Shown: positions 48,160-60,683 of the stretch, piece by piece
Numbering within the stretch: the first letter of the stretch is position 1
How the letters are laid out: every line of letters begins with the position of its first letter
NCBI GenBank assembly: GCA_026874595.1
Contig: CM049310.1
Coordinates: 90,839,556 to 90,903,555, forward strand
Direction of reading: 5' to 3'
Length of the DNA: 64,000 nucleotides
Origin: Sipunculus nudus
Lineage: Eukaryota > Annelida > Sipuncula > Golfingiida > Sipunculidae
Translations under genes and position numbers: made by a program
Notes under the pieces: model-generated
The model's input: only the letters and a program-made list of their open reading frames with translations
The model's database searches: none
What the model was told of the DNA's origin: nothing

Positions 48160-51100
48160 CCTACTGACACCTGTGACATCTGACCTACACACCCATCGGT
48201 TGACATTGCTTCGACATCATTTGACCCCTGTGTCCATTGGTTGACCTCAACTTTATTTGAATACACGTCATCTGACCTCCAACCCCCGCTGGTACTACTA
48301 TCTGCATGCCCACTATGTTTTTACACTAAAAAGAAACAGTCCCGCTTCAGCAGACTTGACCTGCTATATATTGCTTCACAAATGTAAATCTGAAAGCAAA
48401 CTATCTGTAATTATTTTAGCAAAGCAAATCATCCACGTTCATTAAACGCTCCGTATGCACTTACAATGTGCCTGTGATTTACTGTTGCATCAAAATCATA
48501 ACCAAGTCTAACAAAGTGCCGGCGGCGATAACAGTCGGCCTTTTACATCGTCAGTGACAATTCAGTATCGCAAGTAAATTCCCGATTACGCTAAAATGTG
48601 GTGAAAATAACAAGAAATATATTGTATTCTTATGTCCCAGACTCCCTATCCTATTATCTGATCCGCTTTTCCGAGAATTTCGTTCTGTCACGGTGATGAT
48701 AGAAAAATAACTTGGATCTACCCGCCCTCGGGAATGGGGAATCCCCGTGAAAAAGTCCCACTCACTTGTCAACAAACAAGTTTGTTTTGTGCTATATTTG
48801 GAAGGTTATCCGTTAAATTATTATACACATTTATATAAAAAAAAATAGTCACATGAATAGACCTCTCAAATGAACTTGTCATGTTCCTGTAAAACATTCA
48901 GACACAGTGACACAGACACAATAGTACAGAATGTAGTACACACTGTTGTTAAAGGATCTTCACAACTCGTGGACAGCACATTTATTAAACGCTTTGGTGG
49001 TAATGCAGATATTTATACAAGAACTATGATAAAGATAAAAGTTTTGTCTTTGCTTTGATTTGTAATTTATTTGATTTAATTTATTCAAACAACTGGCAAT
49101 GATATCGTTTGAGTTTATTGCATTTACAGCTCAATATGTTATTTTTTTCTTCACGCTCAGTTGTAACTTTCTCTATAATGACAGTAATAACTTTAAGAAA
49201 CGTGCCTTTTTTTTTTACCTAAATCTCCCCCTGACTGATAAACATCTGATCAGGTCTGATTTGTCCACTAGAACTTTTAACTGGTGATAATGATAATTTT
49301 CTTAAAGCATCTGTGATGTACCAGTTTGTTTTATAGATCCTAATACACAATCTAGTTATCTTTATTGTTACAACAGTGTAAATGGTTAAATAAAAATGTA
49401 CAGTCAAACATACATGCAGACATATATAATATTAACAATTATCAGCTAGTGATTACTTAGAAATCATGAGGGAATCATCAGGTATGTTTTGCCCACTATT
49501 AAATATATATAAATTTACCATTTTGGCATTTAACCATCTGAATAATTTATACTGTTTTATATATATATATATAAATATAATTACCAAATAGTTTGCATGA
49601 CAACATTTCAACACTATTTAAATCAAATGTTATAAATACAAAAATTGCTAATCAAAATTCTATAATTGCTAATCAAAATTTAATTTGATTAGCTAATCTG
49701 CTACACATAATTTTCTCAACAATTCGAGCACTGAGCACATCGGGCCATTGATTGCACTTGGTATAAAGTTCCACAGGATTGGGGCCATGACTGCACAGGC
49801 TCTCCTTTCCAAGCTCATGTTCCTATCTTTGTACCATAATCATAAAACTGATAGGATTTCACCAAAGCACAAAAGCAAAAAACAGTACTTCAGCTATCCC
49901 TGGCTGAATAAAAAAAACATACAAGCTACAGCAGGTTGAAACACCCAACTCCTGGCTGAGACAACAAGCAAACACTGATGAAAACATTACCTCCTTTCAA
50001 AAACATTGCCACACCTGTAGATCTCTTGATATTTAGTGTGAGTTGGTAGTTAACCTTCGAGAATGGAAGGCTATTTCCACAGGTTTAGTTGTCATGTGAT
50101 TTGTACCAGTGACCAGTAATGCCCCGTCAATGAGGTAACAATTTGCGTTATTGTTTTTCTGTGGGTTATTTATTAACTTGGGCAAGTGTTGCTGTGACTG
50201 ACATGAATCTGGTTTCTCCTGAATGGCTGCAGTCGGAGAAATTATGTGAGTGTTATATCTTAACACAATGGGGCCAGCTATCTCTCCAGTCAGTACTTTA
50301 CTTTGGTATTGCATTGTATCATAATATGTTGCATTATTGATGATTAGAATAGTTATGTGGATTGTTTGAAGCAACAATCATATTCTAGTTTTTAAACTTT
50401 GAAATCTTTGGTTAACGATTGATTTTATTTTTGGAATAGCGAGAGGCATCAATGAGCAATTAAAGTACTCAGTGAAAGAGCTTTAATCCTGGCAGCTAAG
50501 AATTTCTTTGCTTCACTGGTGATTATCTTGACATTTACTTGAAGATGAGGATGCCATAAACCTGAATTGTAATGATTCAGTCAACATTTCAAATGGACTT
50601 TATTAGAGCTTGCCTTAGAAGCAGGTTTCTCAAGTGATCAAGTTTTCTCTCTATCTTTCATGGACATGATCTTATTCTCAAGAAGCATTTCAGCTATTGC
50701 TGGGAAATTTTTACAGAGGATTAGGCATGTGGATTGTTAGGGGTCTCAGAATTGATTCATTTATTGATTTTTTTTTCTTCTCTGTTCTAGATTCTGTTAT
50801 TACAAAGTAGTTAATTTCAGACTCTCTTTTAGAAAGCAAATTTTTTTCCATGATGAATTTGAGTAAATTTTAGCAAGTAAAGGAACAGTGTAGGTCTCTC
50901 TCTTTTTTTTTTCACCACCATTTTTGATTCCATGGGAATACAGCGGTTGTGTTTTACAGCTGACAGATTTTCAGATATTAGGTCACCCATTTTAAAAAAA
51001 GGCTTGCAAACACGCAGAGTGCCAGCTGTCTGACAAAACCCTTCTATCTTTCACTTATTGCTCAACAACCAAAAGAGGAAGAATCCTATAGATTTTGAGT

Positions 51101-51216
51101 CCAAAGGTCAAGGTCACAGCACCCACTTTATTGCAAAGCTTTACATTTTAAGTCAAAGTTTGCACTTCCTGTTTTTATCACCATTGGGCAATTGATTAAA
51201 TTATGGTAATTAATTT
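48160..51216. other. Non-coding spacer; TGAC-rich cluster and small AT palindrome
   Basis: No supported gene. At 48160-48285 the half-site TGAC[A/C]/TGACCT recurs many times (CTGACACCTGTGACATCTGA, GGTTGACATTG, CATCTGACCTCC). At 49668-49693 there is an inverted repeat GCTAATCAAAATTT with AATTTGATTAGC. At 51060-51120 there is a short family B-like AAGGTCAAGGTCACAGCACC. Other sequence is AT-rich. Confidence 0.4.
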
Positions 51217-53123
51217 TTAGCTCAGCTGACTATAAGTCATCTGAGCTATAGTCGTGGTCCATTGTCCGTTGTCCGTCCGTCTGTCTGTCCGTCCGTCCGT
51301 CCGTCCGTCCGTAGATGTGGCACGTTTTGAAACCGTAAGACCTAGGAATCCAAAATTCAGCATATTGTTAGATATCCCCAAGATCTCCTACCAAGCCGAA
51401 AACTGGGTCTTTGCGACTTCGTTCCTTTGAGAAATTAAGGAAAAACCTCAATTTTTTATTAAAATCCTATTTTCACACTTCAGGACTGCCTAATATCAAA
51501 ACTACTCATCTGTTTTTCCTCATATTTACCATAAATATTCCTCTATATAGTTCCTATGTACATGCCAGAAATTAAGACTGAAAAGTATAAATTCTTTAAG
51601 TTATGGGCCCAAACATAATGGACTTTGTAAAAAATCAGGAAAAATAATAACTCACTTAACATGAAAAATTTTGAAACTAGAGTCTATTTTCTCAAGTATA
51701 TAACTATGTTTAATTAAGATTCAATTGTTTACCCAAAATTAGATCTGAATTTTGTAAATTTTTTAAGTTATTAGCATAAAAAAAAAATCAGTACCTTAAA
51801 TTTTGCCCAACTTTGACCATGGCACGTTTTTTCCTGTAAGCACCATTGATTTAATTTTCACAGCATGTAAACATAAATATTTAGTTTGTCTAAATCTGAA
51901 ATTTGAAAATAAAAGCTTGAAAATTAAGCTAGTTATTGATTTTTTTTTCTGTAGTCACTTGCTTTGATTACAGATGCAGGGTCCCACTCCAGGTCACTGG
52001 AAGTCAGCTATGCCAGGATTTCTGATTTGTTACAGTCACTGGGGGAGATCCCCTGCTGTGACAGGTGTACAGTTATTCTCATATCACCACCCCAATCACA
52101 CCCCCCCCCCCCCCCCCCCCCCCCCCGCCCCGCAAACCCAACCCACCAAGTGTTATGCAGTAATTGTTTTTGTTTTCACTGTATCTCCTTAATTGTAATG
52201 CTGTTTCCACTCCGATATGCAAAAACTTTCCTTGAAAAAATAATTCAAGGTGTAATCCAGAAGATGCAATGTTGTGTAATGTAGCATTTTTAAAGAAATC
52301 AATTTTCTTTTAAATGATTTTAACAAATATAAATGAACCCATCAGTATGCTTAAATTATTATAAAATATGAAGCACATTATGAATAAATAAAGACACAAT
52401 TAAAAATTGTGAAATCTAAATCAAGTATTATTTTTAGATACTGTTTTGCAGATTTAAATGATATATTTTTGTGGTAAAAAATAGATAAACATTTGTATGC
52501 ATGATGTGGTGTTATCTGACAAGATTGAGATTTATGATGATACAATTGAGAATTATGAATCAACTTTTATATTCAGATATATATGTTAAATTGGAAATGT
52601 ATAGAAATATAAACTTAAATTAGAAAATAATTGATGTGATAAAAAAATCAGGATTTAATACAAACATGTGTTTATTATTTTCCTGCCTCAGCAGAATTTG
52701 AGATCAGGCTTTGTTTGCCCTGTTTTATGTTGTTAATTAGCTATATTTCAACTGTATACATTTCATAAAAAAAATACATTTAATAATATATATTATACAA
52801 AAAAATAGATTCAATTGAACAAATGTGTAAACTACTGAAATGTCAACAGTTAATCAAAAAACCAATTAATGATCATGGTTATAGTACAGATCATTTGTTC
52901 ACAAACTGCTCACATGCTTTAGTTTCAACATTAGGAAACACATGGTCAGGTCACAAAATATTTTTTGCAACAATTTCTTGCTCATCAATACAAACCAATC
53001 ATATAAACCAACCATGGCCTTTATTACCTCTTCCTCTTACACTTTATCTCCGTTAGATATTATTTTAGATTTTTACCTTCAAGGTTAACGTCAGCTGAGC
53101 ACAGTGACCCATAGGTCCCTTGT
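51217..53123 (+). mobile_element. Repeat family A, full-length copy 2 (HINE-like)
   Basis: 5' TTTTTAGCTCAGCTGAC (inverted repeat 51220-51230), (GTCC)n block 51267-51312, body identical in order to the 1844-3712 copy, C26 tract at 52101-52126, 3' GTCAGCTGAGC (53090-53100), a palindrome with one change (GACCCATAGGTC, 53106-53117) and CCTTGTT. This is the best plus-orientation reference copy. Non-coding. Confidence 0.87.
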
Positions 53124-53399
53124 TTAAATTATTTTGATCTGTCTGGTGTGGTACTTAAGCATGACCAGCCCGGAGCACTTTAAAGTTTGAGTTCGGGCAT
53201 GTCAAATTACATGGATACCATTTATCATAATTAGAGACAGGGTTCTCAGCAATGGTGCTGGAGTTTGATAAAGTAAAATGCCAGATTTTACTGTAATTAA
53301 ATACAGGAGGGAAAATCTGTTTTAAAAAAATTTGCAGCGTCGCCAAATGCTTGATTATCAGATGCTGGATTGAAGGGGTACGACTGTATTAATTACGGT

Positions 53400-54000
53400 T
53401 AATATATTCATATATCACATTTATAGTTTACATCTGATGTACCTCAATACCTCCATCAGTGAATATTACAGGGACCAGAAATGGTGCATAGAAATCAGAG
53501 CTTGTTTATATTTATAGCTCAGCCCTGCACCAGTCCAGTCTGACCTGGGGTTCAGGAGGAGTTTTACCTAGTCCTGTCATACAACCCATCCCCCTGTTAA
53601 CACAGATTAAACAGTGCATTAGCAAGACATTAGCTTTGATGTACATTCTTATGACATGTTCTGAGTCCGTTTTGAGGTCATTATCCCGCGATAATAGCTA
53701 CCTGCCTGGCATTAATTGCAGCCTTTCATCCCAGTGATTTTCTTTGAAACATTCATCAGTCTTGCCAGGTGCCTTGAAGCACAGCCCAGCCTAGCCATTA
53801 ACATCCCCAGTCCAGCAGAGGTGCTTAAATCATCTCCCAGTGCCTGTTGATAGTCCTAGAAGAGACAGACCTGACTCTGAGATTAACCAGAGAAATCAAG
53901 TGTGCATCCACTCTGGCCTTGCTGTTGTCTTGCATGATACAGCATGGCAATAAACAAATCTGTTTACAAACCTTCAACAAACAACCAAATATCCCTAATG
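53400..54000. other. GC-richer non-repetitive segment
   Basis: A block of about 450 bp (53500-53950) with balanced composition, no repeat matches in the window and no long ORF (for example CACAGCCCAGCCTAGCCATT and TTATCCCGCGATAATAGC, the latter a 16-bp near-palindrome). Could be a conserved regulatory element; nothing in the sequence proves it. Confidence 0.3.
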
Positions 54001-54879
54001 CATGTTGATTAATGTGTGTATATGTTTGTATTACTTTAAAATTGGTTCAGTACCAATGTTTATGGCTTTTACGAAACACTAAAGGGGACTAGCAAATCAA
54101 GGGATACCAAATTATAGATAAGTTAAGTCAAGTAAGAGTTGATTATATTTATTCTCTGAGCTTCATAACATTCTGGACAGATTCACTAACCAGCGATATA
54201 GCAGTAGGTGAATATATTTGTGCTAAGAATTCTTTAATAGAGAGAGCAAACTCTCGAGATTTTTAATTTTCCTTACAGCCGTAATTCTGATTTTATGGCA
54301 TTAGGCAGGGCTGGACATTAACAGTTGACTGCAGCAAAATGCTTGTAGGACGGCCAAAATTTGGCTCATACTTGCTGATCTGGGAATGTGGGTCCAACTT
54401 AGACCTATACCTAAAAACCTGAACCTCAACTTTTTATCAGATAACCGTTATCTATCTTGGGGAAAACAAAATTCTGTTGATAGTACCATTTTATCTTAAA
54501 TTATCTGCACTTTATCTTTAAAAATGATAAAAAAAAATAAATTTAACAAATTTATAAATGTTAATTGATTAACATCATGCAACACAATAATATATTTACA
54601 GCCTTTGCATTTGTGGCTTTTATCACCAATTTTTGTAGTGCAAGTAGAAATTCATGTAGGGAAAGTGAAAGCTATATATGGTTGATCACCACTGGAAACC
54701 ATCATTCTAAGGCTTTATGCTTGGCTGTGACCTGAACAGGTGGCCAGGCAACACATTATGTGGAGCATAAGGTGGTACCTTTTTTGGCCATGTTCCCAGA
54801 TTCATTCCTGCGTAACACGTACATCTGTAAATATATTCCTTGATAACGCTTCAGAATCCTGAGAAGATGCTAGATCAAC

Positions 54880-55020
54880 ACCAAAATCTTTTGATTCTTC
54901 CTAAGCCCATTTTCCAAAATGCCCTGGACATTTCATAAGATCCATTCTAGATTGCATGAGTTATGTTGTGAAGAAACACAAACACACACACACGAACAGG
55001 AATGAACACAAACTCTCATG
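54880..55020. repeat. Repeat family H, copy 3
   Basis: AGATTGCATGAGTTATGTTG, AAACACACACACACGAACAG and GAATGAACACAAACTCTCAT match 41385-41450. The CA stretch is part of the element. Confidence 0.5.
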
Positions 55021-55884
55021 GTGGAGGCAATGAAACTACATGTCACTTTGACATATGTGGATTATTCGATTAAAGTGAGCTCAAAACAATTATGTAATAT
55101 TTTAATGTTAAGATTATTGCAGATTATTGATCCCTGAAAATTCCTGGAAAGGGGGACATTAAGTAAGCATTTGAAAAATAAGTATTTGAAACATAATCTG
55201 ATAACATGTTGGCAATAGATGTAACAAAATCAGGCATAGGTGTCAGGTATAATAACAAGGGACTCTCCAATATTGACAGGGAGTTTACTATGTACCAAAT
55301 CCTCGTTAACAAAAGCTTCCAGGTAAAGCTACACCTGTATCATTACCTGGGATCAGTTTTGATCCAGGTATATTTCTAAAGAACTCTCAGAGTGAAGAGC
55401 TGTTTCAGATTGCATCTTTTTTTATATCAGATAAACAACTGCTGTCAGCCTCGGTAGCTCTTGGTTAAGATAAGTTATTTGCTGTTTGTGATTATTGTCG
55501 AAACAAAATTATACAAGTTGCCTAGAGATTCGTAAAAGAGGCCTGTATTAACTAATTTATTTTCATTTGATTGCGTCTCAGATATTTATTTATGGTTCAA
55601 ATTGCAGGCAGATGAGAAAGATTAACTCTCCTCCCCATCAAAGGAATAGACTTAAAAATACCAGCAGTCCTATTCAGTAACTTGTTGGCTGAATTTAATG
55701 CAACTTTTGTGAGCTGTCAAGTCTCTTCTTACTGTCTTTTAACGTGGCATAATTCATAATTGTTAAAGTACTTTGTAAACTTTTTGTCTCACATCCAGCA
55801 AGTTTTATGGTTAACCAAACCTTACCTCATCATATCATATATTGCAATTCTTCACTCACAATGCCATATGTGATTAAATATATA

Positions 55885-56146
55885 TGTTGAGGCCCAGATT
55901 AGAATCTGGCCCAATTTAAAACTGGACCAACCCAAATCAAAATTTTGATCAGGACCAGCCAAGATCAAAATTCTAATCTGGGCCAAACCAGTTTTAATCT
56001 GGGCCCGCCCAGATTAAAATTTTGATCTGGGCCAGTCCAGATTATAATCCTGTGGTGAAGACTTCAGGATTTAAATTTAGTCTGGACTGATTTTAAACTT
56101 GACCAGCCTAGATCAGAATCCAAATCTAATCCTAGGCTAGCTTGAC
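55885..56146 (+). mobile_element. Repeat family M, left arm (array of small palindromes)
   Basis: Begins TGTTGAGGCCCAGATTAGAA next to an ATATATAT run. It is built of 20-28 bp palindromic modules of the form CCAGATTAAAATTTTGATCT plus GGG, with AT centres varying from module to module. It then passes through CCTGTGGTGAAGACTTCAGG and ends near CCTAGGCTAGCTTGAC. An inverted counterpart ends at 61650, making a 5.8-kb pair that could be one element. Confidence 0.7.
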
Positions 56147-56792
56147 CTTGATCATCTTAAATCAGATAATACAGTCAATATTTATTCAAGATACACCATT
56201 TTGAAGGGCACAAAACACAAGATGAACAAGATCATTTAAAATATTTTAGTGAGCAAAAAAGCTAACCAACAAAGGTAGTGTGCTTCTTTGGTTTCATCTA
56301 TTCTTCAAGCATGCAAGTTCACATCAACTACACCTAAACCAACTTCCATAATTAATCACAATTTTAGAATATATATCAGTTCTGAGACATCTGTTTAACT
56401 TAATAGAAAAATTCTCAACTTACAGGTGATAATTACCTGTTCTGAAAATCCAAATAGATGTGTAATATTAAATATATATACATGCATAATTAAATACCAG
56501 CTTTACTTATTTATAAGTGAACAAAAGCAATTTATCAGTCTTGATGCTTATATTTGTGAGCACCATAACAATTTGCCCTAACATGGGGCTAGGGAGAGGT
56601 TTGTGATACCATTACTGTAATTTTCAATAGCAGGAAATCCACAGCTGAGAAAATGATATGTTTGCTGTCACTTGGCAATCTAAAAAATAGAGGTGAACAT
56701 GTGTGATAATTACATTTATATATTTTTTTTTCAAAATAAAAAATCTGAAAACCATGAGTATGCAGGAGGGTGACAAGCATGGTGGAGGTTTT

Positions 56793-59700
56793 TTAGCTCA
56801 GCTGACTATAAGTCATCTGAGCTATAGTCATGGTCCATTGTCCGTCATCCGTCCGTTCATCCGTCCGTCTGTCTGTCTGTCCGTCTGGATGTCCGTCCAT
56901 AAGACTGGCACGTTTCGACACCGTTGGACCTATGAATCTGAATTTCGGCATACAGTAAGATGTCCTCATAATCTCCTACCATGCCGAAAATTGGGTCAAT
57001 AGGACTTCGTTCCTTTGAGATATTAAGGAAAAACCTCAATTTTTTATTAGAAATCTATTTTCACACTTCAAGACTGCCTAATATCAAAACCACTCATCTG
57101 GTTTTCTTCATATTTACCATAAATATTCCTCTATATAGTTCCTATGTACATGCCAAATATTAAGTCAGTATTATATAATTTAAAAAAGTTATTGGCCCAA
57201 ACATAATGCACTTTGTAAAAAAATCAGGAAGATATTTTGTCACTTAAGACCCAAAGTGTGAAAGGTAGGGACTTTTTTCCAGTAATACAACTTTAATTAA
57301 TCAAAATTTAATTGTATACCAAAAATTAGATCAAAATCTGTTAAATTTTTTTAAATATTGGCAAAAATATAAAATTGGTACCTTAAGTTTTGCCCAACTT
57401 TGGCCATGGCACGTTTTTTTCCTGTAAGTACTGTGGATTTAATTTTCACACCATGTATACATAAGGATTTAATCTGTTAAAATCTGAAATTTGAAAATAA
57501 AAGCTGCAAAATTAGGCTAGTTATTGAATTTTTTTTGAGGCTCTTGTTGTATTCCCTTACATTGTCAAGCAGTCCACTTTGATGACTGTAGGTCATTCAG
57601 TGCACATCTCTATGCTCCCCAGGCTGTTGACATAATTTTAGATGTCCCCAAAATCTCCTACCATACCGAAAATTGGGTCATTAGGACTTTGTTCCTTCGA
57701 GATATTAAGGAAAAAAACTCCGTTTTCCATAAAAAAAGCCATTGTTACACTTCAAGGCTGCCTAATATAAAAACCACTGATCTGTTTTTGATCGTATTTA
57801 GTATTCACATTCTTTTATACATTTTCTATGAACATACCAAAAATTAGGTCAGTATTGAGTATTATTTTGAAGTTATGGGCCAAAACATAATGCAATTTTT
57901 TAAAAAATCAGGAAATATATTTACTCACATGAGAATTGCTGAACCTAGAGACCTTTTTTCAGGAATATAACTTTATTTAATCAAAATTCAATTGTTTACC
58001 CAAAATTAGGTCTGAATTTTGCAAATTTTTCAAGTTATTAGCATAAATAAAAAACAATACCTTAAATTTTGTCCAACTTTGGCACTGTTGATTTAATTTT
58101 CCCAGCATATATGCATAAGGATTTAATCTTTTAAAATCTGAACTTTCAAAAGAAATTGATTGGAATGAATAGCTTTTATTCATGTTTTCACACACCATGT
58201 CAAGTGTTGTTTACATCTAGCCCACCTAGTAGTACAGCCTTCACTTGCATTATGTAACCCACCCCAGGCAGCTTACCTTGGCCCAGCTTGGCCACTACTA
58301 GCAGGCTTCCCCTCGCCCTGCACTCATCCCCCCCCCCCCCCCCCCCAGCTGGCGCATAAACTAGATGAATGTTATAATTTTTCTGTATTTTATTTTATTC
58401 TTGGACATGCTACATTTTAGATTTTGTATTGAACCACCAGGGTTACAATGATTAAAGTGTACATTTAATTGTGTCCACAAAGTGGTGTATTGCTGTGAAA
58501 GTCTGGATGTTCATGAGATAAGTAATTCCTTACTTCAGAAGAGTAAAAACTTCACCAGGTGTGAAATTGACTATTAATTCCAGTAATTAATTAAAACTGG
58601 GATAGTAATTAGCACAATGATATTGTTTGTCCCTCATTCAACCAACAGTGTGTATACTTTATTTGAAAAGATGTTTTATTTTGTCAAATTTACTTTTATT
58701 TAATTTTGGTGAATAAAATTAAGCATGTCCTGAAAACTCCAATGTGCAAAACTTTTTAATAGTGATTCAAGTAATATTCTTGTAGATGCCATGTTGTGGC
58801 ATTATTTTCTTTTAAAATCAGTTTAAACATTTATGATTTAAAAATAATAAAATATATGTGTATGCATAATATGACCCAATGTTTTTTACTCTGTATATAT
58901 AATGATTGCAACTTTTGCAACAATTCTAATATTTTAACTTATATTTTCAGGTTTTTTAATTAAAAATTTATAAACCTGTAAATAAAAAAATGATACAGAT
59001 AAAAACTTCTTAATGGAAAAAGTGGATCTGCTTAAAAAATAGGATTATATATAAACTTAAATGCATTATTCTCTTGAAAGTGAAATAAAGGTATAAGTCC
59101 ATTCTGTCCACTTGCCTGTCCATCTGTAAATTTTCGTATGCAACACAGTATCTCAAAACTTTTACTGTTTTTCTTCATGACAGTCTTGTCAGAGTGTTAG
59201 TTTGCAATCATATATTTAGAACTTTACTATAACCAAGTAGGAGGGCCCCTTTCCTCTTAGCTTTTCATATTCTTATATAAATGAAAAACATTACAATAGA
59301 ATATTTCTACATCCACCTTCATGCTGCCCTCACTTTTCCCTTCTCCGAACCCCATCCCAAAGTCAGCCTCAGTAAGCAAGAACAAGATGAATCAGATATA
59401 TTCATACTTTAATATTTTGTATAACTATTCGTCCATAGGTACCTATGTACATGCCAGAAATTATGTCAATATTGTGTAATATGTAGACATAGTGGGCATC
59501 ACAATAATGTACCTTGTCAAGACTAAAGAGATATTGTGTCATACAGTCACATATTCATAAATCACTTCATCAGCATAGTTAATCATAACATCATATCTGT
59601 CAAATTGAACGCTTGCAGACTACCATACACTTTAGATCCTTCAACAAATAGCCTTATCATCTACTACTGCTTATTACTGCTGTCATTGCATTCATATTTG

Positions 59701-59950
59701 CTCAAATATATCACAATTTTCAACCCCTCCTAAATAAATAAAAAATAAACCACTTTATTTGACTCTATTAATCCATCAGTCAGGTAAATTCATTTATCAT
59801 TTACTCACATATTACATTACATTCCTTTATAATAGCCCAACATGTACATGATATTCATAAGCTTTATCGACTCGATATAGTATCACAGTGGAGAAACATT
59901 TATAGTCCAATCACGATCAGCTGAGCGCCGTGACCCATGGGTCCCTTGTT
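56793..59950 (+). mobile_element. Repeat family A, 3.2-kb copy with partially duplicated body
   Basis: 5' TTTTAGCTCAGCTGAC (56793-56806), (GTCC/GTCT)n block 56838-56900. The first body half (56900-57540) is followed by a second, related half (57600-58130), C19 tract at 58328-58346, a 58130-59300 portion that mirrors 21320-22510, and 3' TCAGCTGAGC (59917-59926), GACCCATGGGTC (59932-59943), CCTTGTT. It lies wholly between the two M arms. Non-coding. Confidence 0.82.
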
Positions 59951-60683
59951 TTTTTTAAAAAGCTAATCTAATAACTGATAACTATAGTCCGTTACTGTAC
60001 CCCTGTCCACCTGATTTTTAGCGATTATCTCTACATAAGACAAATTTGGCAAACAAAATTTGCACCATTGGCATAAAGAGGCAAAAGCGTAATTTTTGGT
60101 ACCTTACCTACTTAAAATATAAATATTATTTACTTTACGGCCTGGTTGACATGTCTCATATATATCTGTGGTTCATGGCGTCCCTAATATGGGGCCATTG
60201 TTTATCCTCCTTGGATTTGGATATAAAGTAATGTGACGTAACAGTGAAGCGCGTGCACACGAAGAATAAAATTCTCGCTATAAACAGAGGTCGGCAGCTC
60301 TTGATTATTGGTACCGTGAATGTTGGTGCCTCTTTAGTACGTCACGTATATTATGACGTCATCACTATCCCCTGATATGCCCATTTAACAGATTAGTGGC
60401 AAGATGTCGCTAAAGAATAGACTAGTTACTCATAAAATGGTTTTAAATTCTTTACAGGAAAATTACATAAGGTAGGCTATTATTTCCATAATAGTTAATT
60501 ACGCTTTTTCCTCTTTCTTCCCCAAGGTCAAACAGTTTTGGCATTCTTTGGTTCACAAATAAATAATTGTGAAAAAACAGGTGGACAGGGGTACTGGAAT
60601 GGACTATAATCTAAATTGAAGATAGTTAAATGCTGCAATAAAAATACTCTCTACCTTTGACAGTTAAAATGCTGAGCTATTGA

